A stretch of DNA of 64,000 nucleotides from Aphrocallistes beatrix (taxonomy: Eukaryota; Porifera; Hexactinellida; Sceptrulophora; Aphrocallistidae), in assembly GCA_963281255.1 (NCBI GenBank), contig OY725495.1, positions 1,054,001 to 1,118,000 on the forward strand, in the 5' to 3' direction. The position numbers and the translations under genes were made by a program. The first letter of the stretch is position 1, and the number at the start of each line of letters is the position of its first letter. Below the pieces are notes generated by a model. It did not search any database. It had not been told where the DNA came from and saw nothing but the letters and a program-made list of their open reading frames with translations. Of this stretch, positions 31,475 to 44,030 are shown piece by piece.

Positions 31475-33305
31475 GAACTAGACATAAATCTTACCTGTCC
31501 TGGAACCAAGTATACAGCACTTCATCACGCAGTACGGTTCAAAAATGAGGAAATTTGCAAATTATTGCTCAACTTTGAAAACTTTAAACAATTACGTGTT
31601 ACCAGTTTTGATTTGATCTCAAAACGTGCATCTGTCAAATTAATCGACATGGGATTCAAATATGTGCCTAAATGGGCTATTGAGGAACACCAAAAAGAAT
31701 TGAAGAGGGCTAGTGAGGAACGCAAAAAAGAATTGACTACTCAGGTATCACCTCCTAAAAAAACTAAGCAATTATCTGATGTTCCACATAAAGGAAGTTT
31801 TGATATGTCAAAATCTCCCAATTCACAAAATGTTGACACTGTCGGGGCAGTCAGTGTAGATCAGAAATCCAATCAATCGAATGGTCAAAATAGTGGCGAA
31901 AAGGTACTACTCAAACGAATAACTCATCATCCACCAAGTGATAGAGATTATGTAGAGATTGGATGGCAGGATTTGGAATTTCTAACTGCCTCTCCTCTAT
32001 TAGAAGTACTTATCATTGAATGGACTGAACTATTTGAGTTAATTGTATATCACGCATCTCTTGACGTAGTTGATTCGTGTCGTGGTTTGAAGCTTGCTTT
32101 AGAGTTAGGATACGCTGATTATGTTCATCCCCTCATATGCAACTTAGTAGGGGTGACAAAAGAGAAGTTGAAAAGGCGTAACAGAAAAAGTTCTAATAAA
32201 CGTCTCCATATGGACTTACATGAAGGACATCTCAATACATGGTGTTTAAATGGGATTTTGGATATAGTTACTGACAAAGAATTCAAATTTGAAGATTGCC
32301 CTAAAGTCCCTAAACACTTGCTTAATCCTCTGGAAGGTAAGCTCAATTTCAATCATGTTGTCTCAATTGATCTTGGCGGAAATAGTCTTGATCGTATACC
32401 TGAAGGCCTGCTTTTCCTAGCAGAGGTTACGCATCTTAATCTGCAAGTCAATGACATAGACTTCATACCCGATGTACCATTTTCCCCAGAATCAACTAAA
32501 AACCGACCTCTTCCTGCCTTGAAAGATTTGAATATCAATTCTAACCGATTAAAAGGTACCATTCCACTATGGATCATTTGTCACAAAAACCTCGAGAAGT
32601 TGAATTTAGCGCATAATTTTCTAAATTTTGTTCGAGATGAAAATTTTGATGAATTGGGTATTATAGATCTCGAGACTAAGTTGAGAGAAGTTATTCTACA
32701 GAAGAATGAAATAACCTTTATTCCTCGTTATATAAAGCGTTTGAAAATTATCAGTGATCTAAATTTATCTAACAATAAGATTGGATATATACCAAGCGAG
32801 ATTTGGTTTCTGTATAAATTGAGTCAGTTAGATCTCTCAGATAATTCTATTGCGAAAATCGAGTATCCTAGTGATGGGTATACATTCGAATCTGTAAATG
32901 ATTTGGAAGATCGTAATCAAGCAACCATTCTCGAGGGACAAAAAACGAACGGAAATTATTGTCGTTTAAGGGAGCTTAAATTATCAACAAACGAACTTGA
33001 AGAACCTCCCAACGGTCTTGTATGCGTAACACCAAATCTCCATCGCTTATTTTTGAAAGAAAATAAAAAGATAAGACATTTAGACTTGCGTTTTTTGCCA
33101 AGATTTCTTCGTTATCTCGACTATTCTGATTGTAAAATTGAGAAAGTTACGTATACTGAAGATAACAGACCATGCTTTGCTTCTTGTCAGGTCGATGCTC
33201 AACAGCAAGGAATTTGTGATCATCTTAGAGATCGAAATGTACAATTTATTTTTCTTACTGATTTTTATTTGAATGGGAATATGGAAATGAAGAATATAAT
33301 TCTTG
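31475..33305 (+). CDS. LRRK-like gene exon 4 (ankyrin repeat, linker, LRRs)
   Basis: Residues 512-1121 plus one base. Starts ELDINLTCPGTKYTALHHA, an ankyrin repeat completing exon 3's last repeat, then a Lys/Glu/Ser linker (about 575-650) that is probably disordered. From about 805 onward are leucine-rich repeats: VVSIDLGGNSLDRIPEGL, LKDLNINSNRLKGTIP, LEKLNLAHNFLNFV, LREVILQKNEITFIPRYI, ISDLNLSNNKIGYIPSEI, LSQLDLSDNSIAKI, LRELKLSTNELEEPP, LRYLDYSDCKIEKV. Acceptor 'gaatttag' at 31474; donor 'ttg|gtaagt' at 33305, phase 1. Confidence 0.9.
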
Positions 33306-33622
33306 GTAAGTACAAGTAATTATTAAGAAAAGACTAATAATGTCCTAGTATCGTTTAAAATAACCTTCCGTTTAATTTGCTTTAAAATATTCCCTTCTGG
33401 GATGTCATTATGTATTATGCAATATTCACATTTAGAGTTTAATCATAGGAACCCTTTGCAGATATAAACTTACTCCACCCCCCTTCCAATGCTAATTTTC
33501 TACAGTCGTTTTATATACAACTGTATTCTAATTGAAGTTACTTACAACCGTTTTAAACACTGCTATTACAGCTGTTTTACACATATATTTTATATGTATA
33601 AATTGCTCTTCTCTTATTTTAG

Positions 33623-33798
33623 GAAAAGATGATAATTATGAGAAGCTTTTTTTCCCATCTCTAAAGCATCTGCATTTACATGATAATAATTTACATTCTA
33701 TCCCCCCTCATATTGGGTATCAGAAGAATCTGGAATCTCTTGATATCAGTAATAATCCTCATCTCCATGAATTACCTAAACAGTTAGGCAATCTAAAG
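33623..33798 (+). CDS. LRRK-like gene exon 5 (LRRs)
   Basis: Residues 1122-1180. Acceptor 'cttattttag'; completes the split Gly codon, then GKDDNYEKLFFPSLKHLHL, DNNLHSIPPHIG, LESLDISNNPHLHELP, QLGNLK. Ends in phase 0 at 'aag|gtagat'. Two to three LRRs. Confidence 0.88.
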
Positions 33799-34061
33799 GT
33801 AGATTTTTTAATTTCTTTTAACTATTTTTTCATTGGAATCTATTTGTTTCAACATGTTGTGCTTTATCCTCTTAATTAACTGAGTATACTTTATTTGATT
33901 GAGCAAAAATTTCAATATAAAATCCGCCTGTTCAAGACAGGGTAAATAACGATGTCAAAAGAGGTCAAAATTGTGAAATTACAAAAAAGTCGTCTTTCGG
34001 ACGGGAATGAGGTTGAAATTTGCTGTTTACCACCAATATTCCAACCAAGCACCATTTGGAG
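33799..34061. other. Intron 5, proximal flank of hAT insertion
   Basis: Plain AT-rich intron; ends with ATTTGGAG (34054-34061), the left target-site duplication of the hAT element. Confidence 0.6.
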
Positions 34062-34481
34062 CAGGGTAAGCGGTATTTTTGTGTAATTAAGTATGTGGTA
34101 TAATTAATGGTATAGGTATTCCGAGGTATACCGAGTTCGTAATACCTCGCTATACTATTCGTTATACCTCACCAATCGGAATTGAATAAACAACCTTTAT
34201 AGAGCTGTCCCACACCTCAAATATATTTTACTTTTATGGTCTACATAGTAATACCGTGTTACCTCAATAATATTCGGGCCATTATTAATTTTTAGACCCC
34301 CTTAGGGGAGGCGATTATTCGAAGGGGGGCTATTATTCGAGATAGCAAGGTACATTATATTATATACGTATATATATATGTTTCAGAATTCAATTGATTT
34401 CAATGGAAATACAGGTAAATAAGAATTTTAGATAAATACGTGAACTGATTTCAGTTTGTGCCATGTAAATAACTTAATAGG

Positions 34482-35378
34482 TCAATAATGAGATAGATCG
34501 GCCGGATCAGAACCTTCATCATTAGATAAGTCTGTAAACGGAGTATTTTCTTGGCTTAAGTATTGAGGAATAAGTGCATTCAGCTTTGAAGGAAACTTTC
34601 TCTTAGGGCATGATTCTATGTTCCAAAGCTTAAGACTTCTTAATTCGCGTCTTAACGTCCTTTCGTCTAATCCTTCATTCATTACCTCTTCCACCTCTTC
34701 TAGATCTAAGTCTTCAAAAATGTTGCTCAATGATCCAGGGTTGTCAAATTCAATAGGTATTCTCCTAGACGAGCGACAACGTTCGCGTGGTTCTCTATAT
34801 AACTTATAGTGTGTTTTTATTAAGAGCTGGCTTGCGGTTGTAGACACACTAAGCCGACTCTTTTGCGGTGGGGATAGTTGCTTCCCCATGCTAAAAGCCC
34901 TTTCAAGGCTTGCTGTTGTCACCCACATCCCGAATAATTCCAGCATGCCACTTTTAAATAGTTCCCAGGTATGTGCCGTTTTGTGAGGTAGCCCAATGAA
35001 GGGATTTGTAATATATGATCCCCAATACATCACAGGGTCAATATCAATTAAGTTACTACTCCCAAATCTCATGGTCCAAGCTTCCCCTTCTAAGGATACA
35101 AAATCAAACATTAATTTTACGCAATCACTTACGTTAGATTCAGTCACTTTGGTTCCCTCCCTTTGTCGTCTCGCCAGTAGCATCTTCAAACCATCTTCAG
35201 ATATCATCTTGCACTCTATATCTGTTGATAATCCGAATCCTCGATAGCCGGGATGACAAAAATACGCGGTACAATGCAGACAAAAACCGACCTTTCCAAT
35301 TTCTTGATCTTCTTTTATTAGTGAATCTAAACGATGTTCACATTTACCTATTACATGGAATTTGTCGATTTCTGCCAA
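34482..35378 (-). pseudogene. hAT transposase, C-terminal dimerisation part
   Basis: Carries GYRGFGLSTDIE, HKTAHTWELFKSG, and the dimerisation motif TTASLERAFSMGKQLSPPQKSRLS-like segment around residues 160-180, then an acidic tail. It lies in another frame from the upstream part. A 13-bp direct duplication (aatcggaatggcg at 35378-35390 and 35391-35403) sits at the break; by my count it does not by itself account for the frame difference, so another indel or an intron is involved. Confidence 0.85.
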
Positions 35379-37096
35379 ATCGGAATGGCGAATCGGAATG
35401 GCGAAGCTAAGACAATCGAAACAATGATGCCAATGGTTTCTCCAAACTTAATCGAATCGCTCTGCACAATATCTAAAGCAATGCAAACGGGACGGATAAC
35501 TGACATTAATTTGAGAACTCCATTCCAAAACTCAACATCTTGTATAATGCACTCTACCGATTGAGGCAATTTCTTCTTCTTTGAATACTCTGTAATATGA
35601 TACCGATTTGCGGTAACAGAATCAAGGAGATCCAATGCCGAATTCCAGCGAACGTCCGTCATTCTGGCCATTTTTCTAGGTAGCCCACAGTTATCCTCTC
35701 CAGCTCTTCGGAAATATCCACACAAACTACCAGCTTCTTTTACAGTGGTTTTTGCTCCAAGAGCTTTTATGATATCGTGACATAGTAAGTTTAAAAGATG
35801 GGCTGAACAACGAACAACGAATGGCGGATTTTCATATTTAGATTGATATAGCGAACGAGCATACCTGGCACCTTTCAGTATCGTAGAATCTCCGTCACAA
35901 ACAAAACTTGTGACTGGAGTATCCAATCTTTCCCTAATGCTAAAAGCCCATTGAACCATTTGAATACCATAGTATTCGTGATCTCTTGTTTCTCCTGGTG
36001 CAAAATTGTGATCATATAATGTATTGTAAATTTCTTGATCATTGTTCTGATAATGCAACACAGGATCGGAGAAAGCACGTAATAAAGAAGCATAAGTTAC
36101 ACTTCGGCGTGAAGGGTCAAGCCAGGTATCGACAGCAATCTGTGCAGATTTCCAAGATTTGACAGAAGTTTCTATCTCTAACTTAGCTGTTTGATATAAA
36201 CGAGGAATTATTACGTTGCGAAGTCTATGACTAGAAGGTAATGGACAATGTGGAGAAATCGTGTTAAAGAAAACTTTTACGATATTTAACTCAAATCCAT
36301 CATCAGGCAGCGCTAGTTGCACAGCAAATTTTCCAGCCAGGTCTTCAACAATCTTAATTTGCTCATGAGTAGGAGGAGCAGAGGGAAAATTAGTCACAAT
36401 TGTGTTGGAAACAATCATATTGCCCGTATCCAATTCATCAAAATAAGTTGAGGAAACTATCTGACTACCCGAGTTATTCATATCATCAGAGTGCCTTTTT
36501 TTTCTAGCTGGAGGACTTTCAATTATTGATTGTACTAGTCGAGAAACTTGCACAGGGTACCTTTCTTTAATTTTTATCCTAAAAGGGCATTGATTGATGA
36601 GATGATTCGTTATTTTGCTTGTTTGCGCAGAATTTACATTAACAAGGTTGCAAGCACCTACATAAGTAATACCACGACTACCGTACGAATTCTTCCCAGG
36701 ATTCTTTATATTTTTAGCTGTAACTTTAGGAATCCAATCATCCTTTAAGTCGTACATTTGATCGTGAATTTCAGCGTCATAGGTTACGTTGCTTCTAACC
36801 AAAGAGTCCATCATATGTAGTCGAGATGGAGAATTGTAATAAGCAGATTCATCTGAAAACATCACATAGCCGATGCATGTCACCATATGTGATACTTTGG
36901 TCCCAGTTTTGAAGGCTTTCTTCTGATCACAACGTAGCAATGACCACATTGGTCCTTTCGGTTGTCCAATACGAAGATTCTTTAGGCTTGCAGCCCTGCC
37001 AGAAGGTGTAGGAGCAATTGAACTTTGAGGTTCATTCAACTCAACCTCACTCACGGAATCAGATTGCATCGGGATAAGATATGGATTATATTTCAA
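35351..37096 (-). pseudogene. hAT transposase, N-terminal and catalytic part
   Basis: A 581-codon frame. Recognisable hAT blocks: HLINQCPFRIK (zinc-finger-like region around 190), SAQIAVDTWLDPSRRSVTYA (first catalytic region), TSFVCDGDSTILKGAR, VVRCSAHLLNLLCHDII (CxxH-type block) and RMTDVRWNSALDLLDS (DxRWNS motif). Downstream the frame breaks between 35410 and 35350. Start ATG at 37096. Together with the next frame it would approach 870 residues. Confidence 0.85.
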
Positions 37097-37548
37097 CTAA
37101 ATAAAACGAATAAAGAGTAAAATGAACACTATGATTCTGATGACAGGGCTCTGGACTCTATATAATATTTAACCTTAAAGTAGGAGATTATAGTTTACTT
37201 CATTTCAAATTGATAAAGCCTAATAGTATAATAGTATTGCCAAAGGTGTTTACTGATTTAGCATAGTATGCATACTGCTAAATTTTTGGCTTCCTTGCGT
37301 AAGTTCTGTTGTAGAGTATAACAATATTCCTAGACGTGACACTCCTTCGTTATTTAAAACGAAGGTCACGACTTAGAATAGTCACATTCAAGACTAGTAT
37401 ACGTTTTTATTACTAAGGTATAAGTATAATCAAATCCGAACTAAGTATTCCGATTTGGTATACCGAGGTATACCGAGACGTTATACTAACAAGGTATAAC
37501 TAATATACTTAAATATACCATCGGTATACCTGGTTTTCTGATTTGGAG

Positions 37549-38155
37549 GCTTTTTTTAACGTAAAATGCCCGCTTAGCACCATATGAATTCTGATTTTGA
37601 CAAAATTCCCAGCCCCGAATCCTTGGTTGCAGCATAACTCAAAAGGTATTCATTCTATCAAAAATTATTCCTGCTCAAAATCATGACCGGGTCATCCAAT
37701 AGGCTAAGTAGGTTGTTGCCTAGGGGCCCGTGAGTTGTTGGGCCCCGCAAAATCTGTTTGTTGTATTTTTTCCAGTAATTGATATATTTTGAATCTATCA
37801 AAGGATCACTTTATTTTTCCAATTCCATCATTTCAGAGTCACGCTTAGATGTTTGCAAAAAGCAAATATACGTCAAGTATATTTTAATTATTTTAAAATA
37901 CTTATTTAGATTGAAATAAAATCAAATGTGCATAAATTGCGTAATTAGAGGTTTACTTGCGATATACGGAGATCTGAGTAATGGCTGGGGGCTTGAATAA
38001 TCACCAAAGGTTTCATGTGAATGAAAAAATAAACACCGAGGTGATTATTCAGTGAAATACAGTATTACATCAAAATATCGTGTTTTAATGGTTAGATGAG
38101 ATCATGTTCACATTACCGTTTTCTTTTTAATATATTTGTGCTTATACTTCTATAG
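37549..38155. other. Intron 5, distal part
   Basis: No clear element; 'gataggtggttgcctaggggcccgtgagttgttgggcccc'-like GC patch near 37700-37745 resembles a decayed hAT end. Ends with the 'cttctatag' acceptor of exon 6. Confidence 0.4.
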
Positions 38156-38662
38156 ATATACAAACGTCTTACAACTCTTCGGAAAGAAAATCTTGATTTA
38201 GAGGATATTCCGAATGAGGCGTCACTGCCAGTAGTTCTCAACATTCTCAGGGCTATGGGTACTAAATGCAGTCAAAATCGTAGGTTTAAGCTAGCATTAG
38301 TTGGATATCAAGGTAGAGGGAAAACTACTCTTCTTAAAACACTTCAGTCTAAAAATATTAATAATATACTCAGCACTGAAGGTATTGATATTAACAGATG
38401 GGACTTGATAAATCCGGAAGATAAGTTTGATAAGATAGAATTTGAAGCTTGGGACTTTGCTGGACAACAGGACTACTATCCAACTCATCATTGTTTCTTA
38501 TCTCCTCGTTCTGTTTACTTACTTGTTTTTAGAGCATGTGATAGACAAAAAGGTATCACAGAATTGGATGGGTGGCTTAAGAGCTTAGAGATGATGGCAC
38601 CAGGTTGTCCAGTCCTGCTTGTCGGCACACATATTGATGAAATTGAACAAGAGAGCTTACAG
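38156..38662 (+). CDS. LRRK-like gene exon 6 (Roc GTPase domain)
   Basis: Residues 1181-1349, phase 0 at both ends. IYKRLTTLRKENLDLEDIP caps the LRRs, then the Ras-of-complex G domain: P-loop GYQGRGKT (1230-1237), switch II WDFAGQQDYYPTH (D1280), LLVGTHIDEI with the THID form of the G4 motif (1338-1341). In LRRK proteins this domain binds GTP and controls kinase activity and dimerisation with COR. Donor 'cag|gtaagc'. Confidence 0.92.
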
Positions 38663-39339
38663 GTAAGCAATTTAGATATTTACGTTATTAATTTGGAGAC
38701 CTTTATCATATCTAGTTAGTTGTAAAATATTTCAATATTCGATTTCATTTTCTCAATCATTGGAACCTTTTGTTTTTTTGTACTGTTTCTATAGCAGGGT
38801 TAGATCTAACCGAGGGATTTCTGGGGGGAAAATCTCCTCTACTACCTAAGGTAGGAATTCGTAACCATAGGCGTAGGAATGGGGAAGCCGTGGGGGCATA
38901 GCCCCCCAATAAAAATCTTTAGAAAAGCCAGACCAAGTGAATTTACAAACATCAAATTTTTCTATTTTTGATGCGTACTGATGACGTCATAACAGAGTGA
39001 TGAATCATCATTTTTTAATGATAGTTACATCCAAAGTTGAGTCAAATTTTTTGATTTGATTTGATTGAGTTGTTTAATAAGAAATCATTGAGTTGATTGA
39101 TCTGAATGTTGTCATTGGATGAAATAAAATGATCTTTAATTTCATTTAAATTAATTGAATTGAATTGAATGATTAAAATGAATGAGCTGAATGATTTGAA
39201 TAAGCGCAAATGATTGAATTGATTGATCAGGTGTGTATTATGGAAATGATCAGATGCAATATTACAAAAAAAATAATTCAAATCATTGAGTTTGACACAA
39301 CCTTGGTTACATCATATGTGAAGAATATTTCTTCTGTTC
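38663..39339. other. Intron 6, proximal part
   Basis: Contains 'cataggcgtaggaatggg' with 'gtgggggcatagcccccc' (38865-38910), a decayed hAT-like end, a triple-hairpin family fragment at 38940-39035, and a T/G-rich 'attgaattgattga' simple-sequence tract at 39040-39240. Confidence 0.5.
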
Positions 39340-39838
39340 CTGGCAGTTTCTTTAATCAATTCGTTATATATATATATATAAGCGCTTCGCTTGCTTGCGC
39401 TGCACGGCTGGCGGACGCCTGGTGTCACATTGATTAGTCTTAAGGGAGATAACATCCCTAAATACGCCTGTACTACTGTTATGATCGATATCGCACGAAA
39501 AATCACCAAATTTGTCAATTTTAAAAATTATGATTCGTAATGATGATTTCATAACAGGGAGTAATCATTTTTTGATGATAGTTGTGTCATATACGTATGA
39601 GATATATTAATATACATAATCTATTAAAATTTCAGCCTTCTATCTCCTATAATTGCTGAGTTATGCTCGAATAACTGTATTGCTTAACTTTAAAAAATGT
39701 GACAATGACGTCATAATTCATGATGAGTCGACATTTTCGTCTCAGCTCAGAACTTAGTGGAGCCATAGCCAAAAGACTCCCACATGCCAAAAATCAGCTT
39801 TCTCCACCCTGCAGTTTCTTCAATCAATTCGTTACAGA
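39340..39838 (-). mobile_element. Triple-hairpin family, full-length copy
   Basis: From the shortened hairpin end ('agcgcttcgcttgcttgcg', 39381) through the core to 'caatcaattcgttacag' at 39838, with TA repeats at both ends. At the left, 39345-39365 is a second 'cagtttctttaatcaattcgtta' end, so the copy sits against the end of another. Confidence 0.8.
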
Positions 39839-39840
39839 TA

Positions 39841-40227
39841 TATACACTAACCGGACAAAAGTATTTGTACACTATATTCTTCCCCATACAAATAGTACTA
39901 AATTGATCTTTGAAGGGAAAAGTATTCAAACTCTAAGAGCTATTAAGAGTCTGATTTAAGATTCGAAATCTTCACATTCGAATTAGTAATAGTTGAAGAT
40001 TTCTAACAAATGGCTCAACCCAATGAGTAAAATTATCAACCTGTGGCACAAGGGGTAGTACATCACCATCATGTATAGTGATAAAAAGGGTCATACGTGG
40101 CACAAAGTGGCAGTGATTGATAATTTGAAATAATTGGGAATTAGTAATTGATTAGAAATAGTAACTAATTCGAATGCGAAGACTTCGAATTTGAAACCCG
40201 ATTAGTTGTATCACTTACCGTTTCGAA
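39841..40227. mobile_element. Family C MITE, right end missing
   Basis: TACACTAACCGGACAAAAG at 39842, interior as in 3312-3758 but inverted, then stops at 'cacttaccgtttcgaatga' and switches to a family D arm fragment (40228-40308). Confidence 0.75.
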
Positions 40228-40308
40228 TGAATCTTATGTTGTATAGAATCATTGTACCAAATTTCATGCTTGTACCATGAAATGCACAATTCCTTCTATT
40301 TTTCTCCT
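40228..40308. repeat. Family D fold-back arm fragment
   Basis: 'atcttatgttgtatagaatc', 'accaaatttcatgc' and 'gcacaattccttctattttt' match 18378-18460. Confidence 0.75.
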
Positions 40309-42180
40309 TACTATTAAACACTCGATTAATCATTGTCACCTTTTTTTAATAATTAGAAATTTCTGTTTTTCGACTATAACTTCTGAATTTTTGGTGATAT
40401 AAGGCAAAATTTTAATAGAATGTATATCTAAAATCTAAAAATCTAAAAATGGTTACTCATCACTGTGTTATGATATTAATTTTAGAAATTATGCAGTCCA
40501 AAGTTTTAACTCTGAGGGGTGGAAGCGTGTCCTTTACAAGTTTTCGATTACGAGAATTACCTCGAATAGCGAAACTAATAGTTAGTAGAAACAACTGGAA
40601 TTAAGTTCCTAGATTTAAGGCCCACCTACATTATGTGTTTATTAATATTATCGCACGAATGATTATAATTTCAAGTGGTGAAAATAACTGTAATGTTATT
40701 GCTATTATAAAACTTTCGTTATAACTGAAAATATTCAAGGAAAAGGTAAATACGTGAACAGCGAGGGCTGCCTATATATAGCAAAAATGACCATAAAATA
40801 GTTGTTATATAGTAACGAGCAACCTAAGTTACAGTTTAGAAAGTATAGCGCACTATTTCTAGCAATATTTAATGAAAATGACATCATATATTCACAAATG
40901 TGGATTTTGATTTTAAATTAAATAATAATGAAGTTAAACATCCATAATAAACCACAACAGTACATTTTCCAACGAGTGTTATCTTAGCAGCGGATTCGAA
41001 GTCACAAATAATCGTTTATAACTCGAAAAGTATTTTTCCTAGATCAAAAATAATTATACTAGTGGAAAGAAGAGAGTTGGTGTATTTCATTTTAAAGTTT
41101 AAATTTTAAATTTTTACAAAATGGGTTAGCAATGACACATCAAATTTAGGTCTCTTTTTTTGGTTAATATCTCATGAAATATTTATGATGCAAACTTTTC
41201 CTTTAACTGTAGAATGCCCAGCATTTATATGGCTTCGCACTTTTATGGCTTCAGTTCCATAGAAAATGGCTGGGAGACATCCGCGATATCGGAGACACTG
41301 TGTCCCCTCTACGGTTTTAAACTACGTTTATTTCAGCCTATTTCAGCCAATATTTTGTGTTTCAAATTTCAAATTAAAATATTAATTTTTGAACGAATTA
41401 TTAATATTTGAATTTTACATTATATTAATGTGATATCACCGAAACTGAATCTATCAATATTATTTTTAAAGGTTTTACCACAAAACTTTCATATATTCCA
41501 CATATGATATATCAGAGTGTTCTAATTAGCATATTCGTACTCGCTGAACCTAGCCGAGAAGAACAAGGGGTCACTCGATATGGTTACTCCAAAATTTGGA
41601 AATTTGGAACATTCCTGGCCATTGCTAGGAACGGGCAACCAAATCTCATATGGTCAATATATATATATCAAATTGCTGAAAATTTAGTGCTGGACACGAA
41701 TTCAACAAAATATGACCTGTTGTCATTAATTTTTTTCAATCAATTCGTTACAGAAAATTAGACCTTTTTGAACTTTTGATTGTTTTTAAGGATGCTTTTG
41801 ACTAGTTTCACTGATATTTTTCCCTTGTTTGAAATTTTTGAGACTGTGTATATCTTCACATATGATACAACAACTATCATCATAAAATGCTGATTGGAAA
41901 TCCCCCCGATTAATCTATTTGAGCCCGCACAATTTTGCTACTTGTTTTCTTTCCCTTTCATTTGCATATGGTAGTTAGTATGCCCAAGAAGAGAAAGTAT
42001 GACGATTCCTACGTTCAGTTAGGATTTTATTTCGTAGTTTTAGATTGATAACCTGAAACCTAAAAGCATTTTTAGCTTATTAAATAAATAAATTAGGCTA
42101 ATGCTCGGTCAATTGTGTTAGTTTTGAAAATTTCATGAAAGCCTTGTTTCGAACAAAAGGTTCTTGCTAAACTTTCACAT
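40309..42180. other. Intron 6, middle part
   Basis: Includes a decayed triple-hairpin fragment (40331-40490). 41735-41756 carries 'ttcaatcaattcgttacag', again an element end. Otherwise AT-rich intron with no coding signal. Confidence 0.45.
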
Positions 42181-42189
42181 TCTTCACAT

Positions 42190-42500
42190 AAAAGCCGCAA
42201 ACGCCTCCAAATGGGACTTTGGGGTACCAAATCGTCACATGGAGCAATAACTTGTAACGGGAGCTTTTAGCAGAATTTTCAACTTCCATACATTTGTGTC
42301 CATCTAACTAAGCGAGTTTTCATGCTATCACGATTCTCTTGACGGAAATTGACACATATTTTCAGCTATGTGTTTTTGAATCGAGATATGGTGCCCTTTT
42401 TGCGAGTTATCGTGTTTTAAATTTCAAACAAACCAAAATTTGGGAGAGTTTTAAGTTTAAAACACCATAACTCACAAAAACGGGCTCGTATCTCGCACAT
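42190..42500. repeat. Family B element, partial
   Basis: 'ggagcaataacttgtaacg', 'ttcaacttccatacatttg', 'gagttttcatgctatcacg' and a 'ctcgtatctcg' inversion correspond to 26215-26480; the outer right arm is missing. Confidence 0.65.
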
Positions 42501-42569
42501 GGGGTCAAAGCCAGGGAAAAATTTCCATTGATTTCTTTTAATAATTACAAGTACGAAGGCTGGTAGAAG

Positions 42570-43010
42570 TAAACAAAATTCCAAAAATAGGTTGGAGACT
42601 GGCTAAACCAGTTGACATAGAGTTTTTATGGGGGTAGATTTCGAATTTCTTTATGGACTAAATTTTTCTCTGCACTTCTGAATACATGATTCATCTTAGA
42701 TAAATTACGTTTGTTTTTAGGAGAGAATTAGAAAGCAATCAACCGTTTCTTTCCCGATTAAACAGTGACCTAATTAAGCGGATTCTACTGTATATAACCG
42801 CGCTACGCAATATTCTGAATTTATTGTACTTTATGTATGTAACCATTGTAAACAAAAGTAAACAAATAATCGATAATATAGATCTGAAAATATTATATTG
42901 GAAATATATACCCCTAAAAACCCCATGTCAACAGTTGAAAGCTAGTTTCTAGCACATTTTACAAAATCCGTCAAATGGTGTGAAAATATGTATATGATAG
43001 TGTGCATAGG
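42570..43010. repeat. Diverged units of the 139-bp repeat
   Basis: 'aaccagttgacatagag' (42610) and, inverted orientation, 'ccccatgtcaacagttgaaagctag' (42920) with 'tgtaaacaaaagtaaacaa'. Two units face each other, separated by a TACTGTA-type MITE end near 42790. Confidence 0.6.
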
Positions 43011-44030
43011 CCGCGATTTGAGCAAATTATTGGGGGGGGGGTGAGATTTTCTTTCAGCATCAGAGATTAACATAATGAATTCACTATAATTAAAGTATAT
43101 CAAGTAACATAAGAGTTTATTAATGTATATTGGTAACTAGAAATATAGCAAGGATTAAGACATGAAGTATTTTAACTTTATATAAATTTCAAATATATTT
43201 TGTCTCACTTCATTTCGACTTATAAATTCCTTCAATTATTTCTTCATATTGAAGCAATATTCATTTAAAATATAGATTATTATGTAATATCAACTCGATT
43301 AGTGTGTACGTACGGATAATATGTACTTTCCGCTTCCCAGAGGGGTACGTCTTATCCGAGTTCTACAATGTAGTATTAATGATGGTGAGGAGAGAAGATA
43401 ATACAAATCTCTAAAAATATGATCGGGTTAAAAATATCGTGATCGAGCGATCAATGCAATGATTAAGCAATCCTATCCTTACAGATTATTGGCAGAGCCA
43501 GGGTCTCACCAACTCTACAAGAGCCATAGCCTACTCTAATAATGCCTCACAGTAGACTGAAAATTACGGACTAGGGATGAAGTAGTAGCCGAATGGATTA
43601 GTACACAATTAGCTTAAAATCGTTAACCATGCAGAATAGGCATTAAGAATGTATTACCAGCATATATAAACATGGTATCAAATTACATATATCCGTTGGA
43701 AAAATTTCGATTAGTCGTCATATCATTGCGCAACAGGTCATTCTAAAGACAATTTTAGCGATTTTCTAAGCTGTTTTAACACTATTTCTAAATTGTATTA
43801 AGGTGTGATTTTTGTGTAGAACCAAGATTAGTACGAGTTGAAAATTTAGAATTTTCATTTGAATGTTGTTACATTCCTGCGTTGCTATGGTAAATCTATT
43901 TGGTCAGTTTGGGCCATTTCGTGCAAACTGTAATGACTAGCGCTTCAAAATTGATCGTGTTTTATAGGCAATGGACTACTTCTTATTAGGTGATAATACA
44001 ACTTAAAATTCTAAATTATAGAGTTTTGAG

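Larger units (their letters stand above)
34062..37540 (-). mobile_element. Near-complete hAT transposon with 8-bp target-site duplication
   Basis: ATTTGGAG occurs immediately before 34062 and again at 37541-37548. The ends are CAGGGTAAGCGGTAT (left) and, inverted, CAGAAAACCAGGTAT (right): short imperfect repeats starting CAG, as in hATs. Both subterminal regions are rich in 'ggtataccga' words (34118-34180 and 37455-37535). It encodes an antisense transposase in two overlapping frames. 3.48 kb, inserted in LRRK-like intron 5 in opposite orientation to the gene. Confidence 0.9.

Noticed and set aside
34482-37540. Frame break in the hAT transposase explained by the 13-bp duplication alone
   Set aside because: Counting phases shows that removing 13 bp leaves the two frames still out of register; another change is needed.
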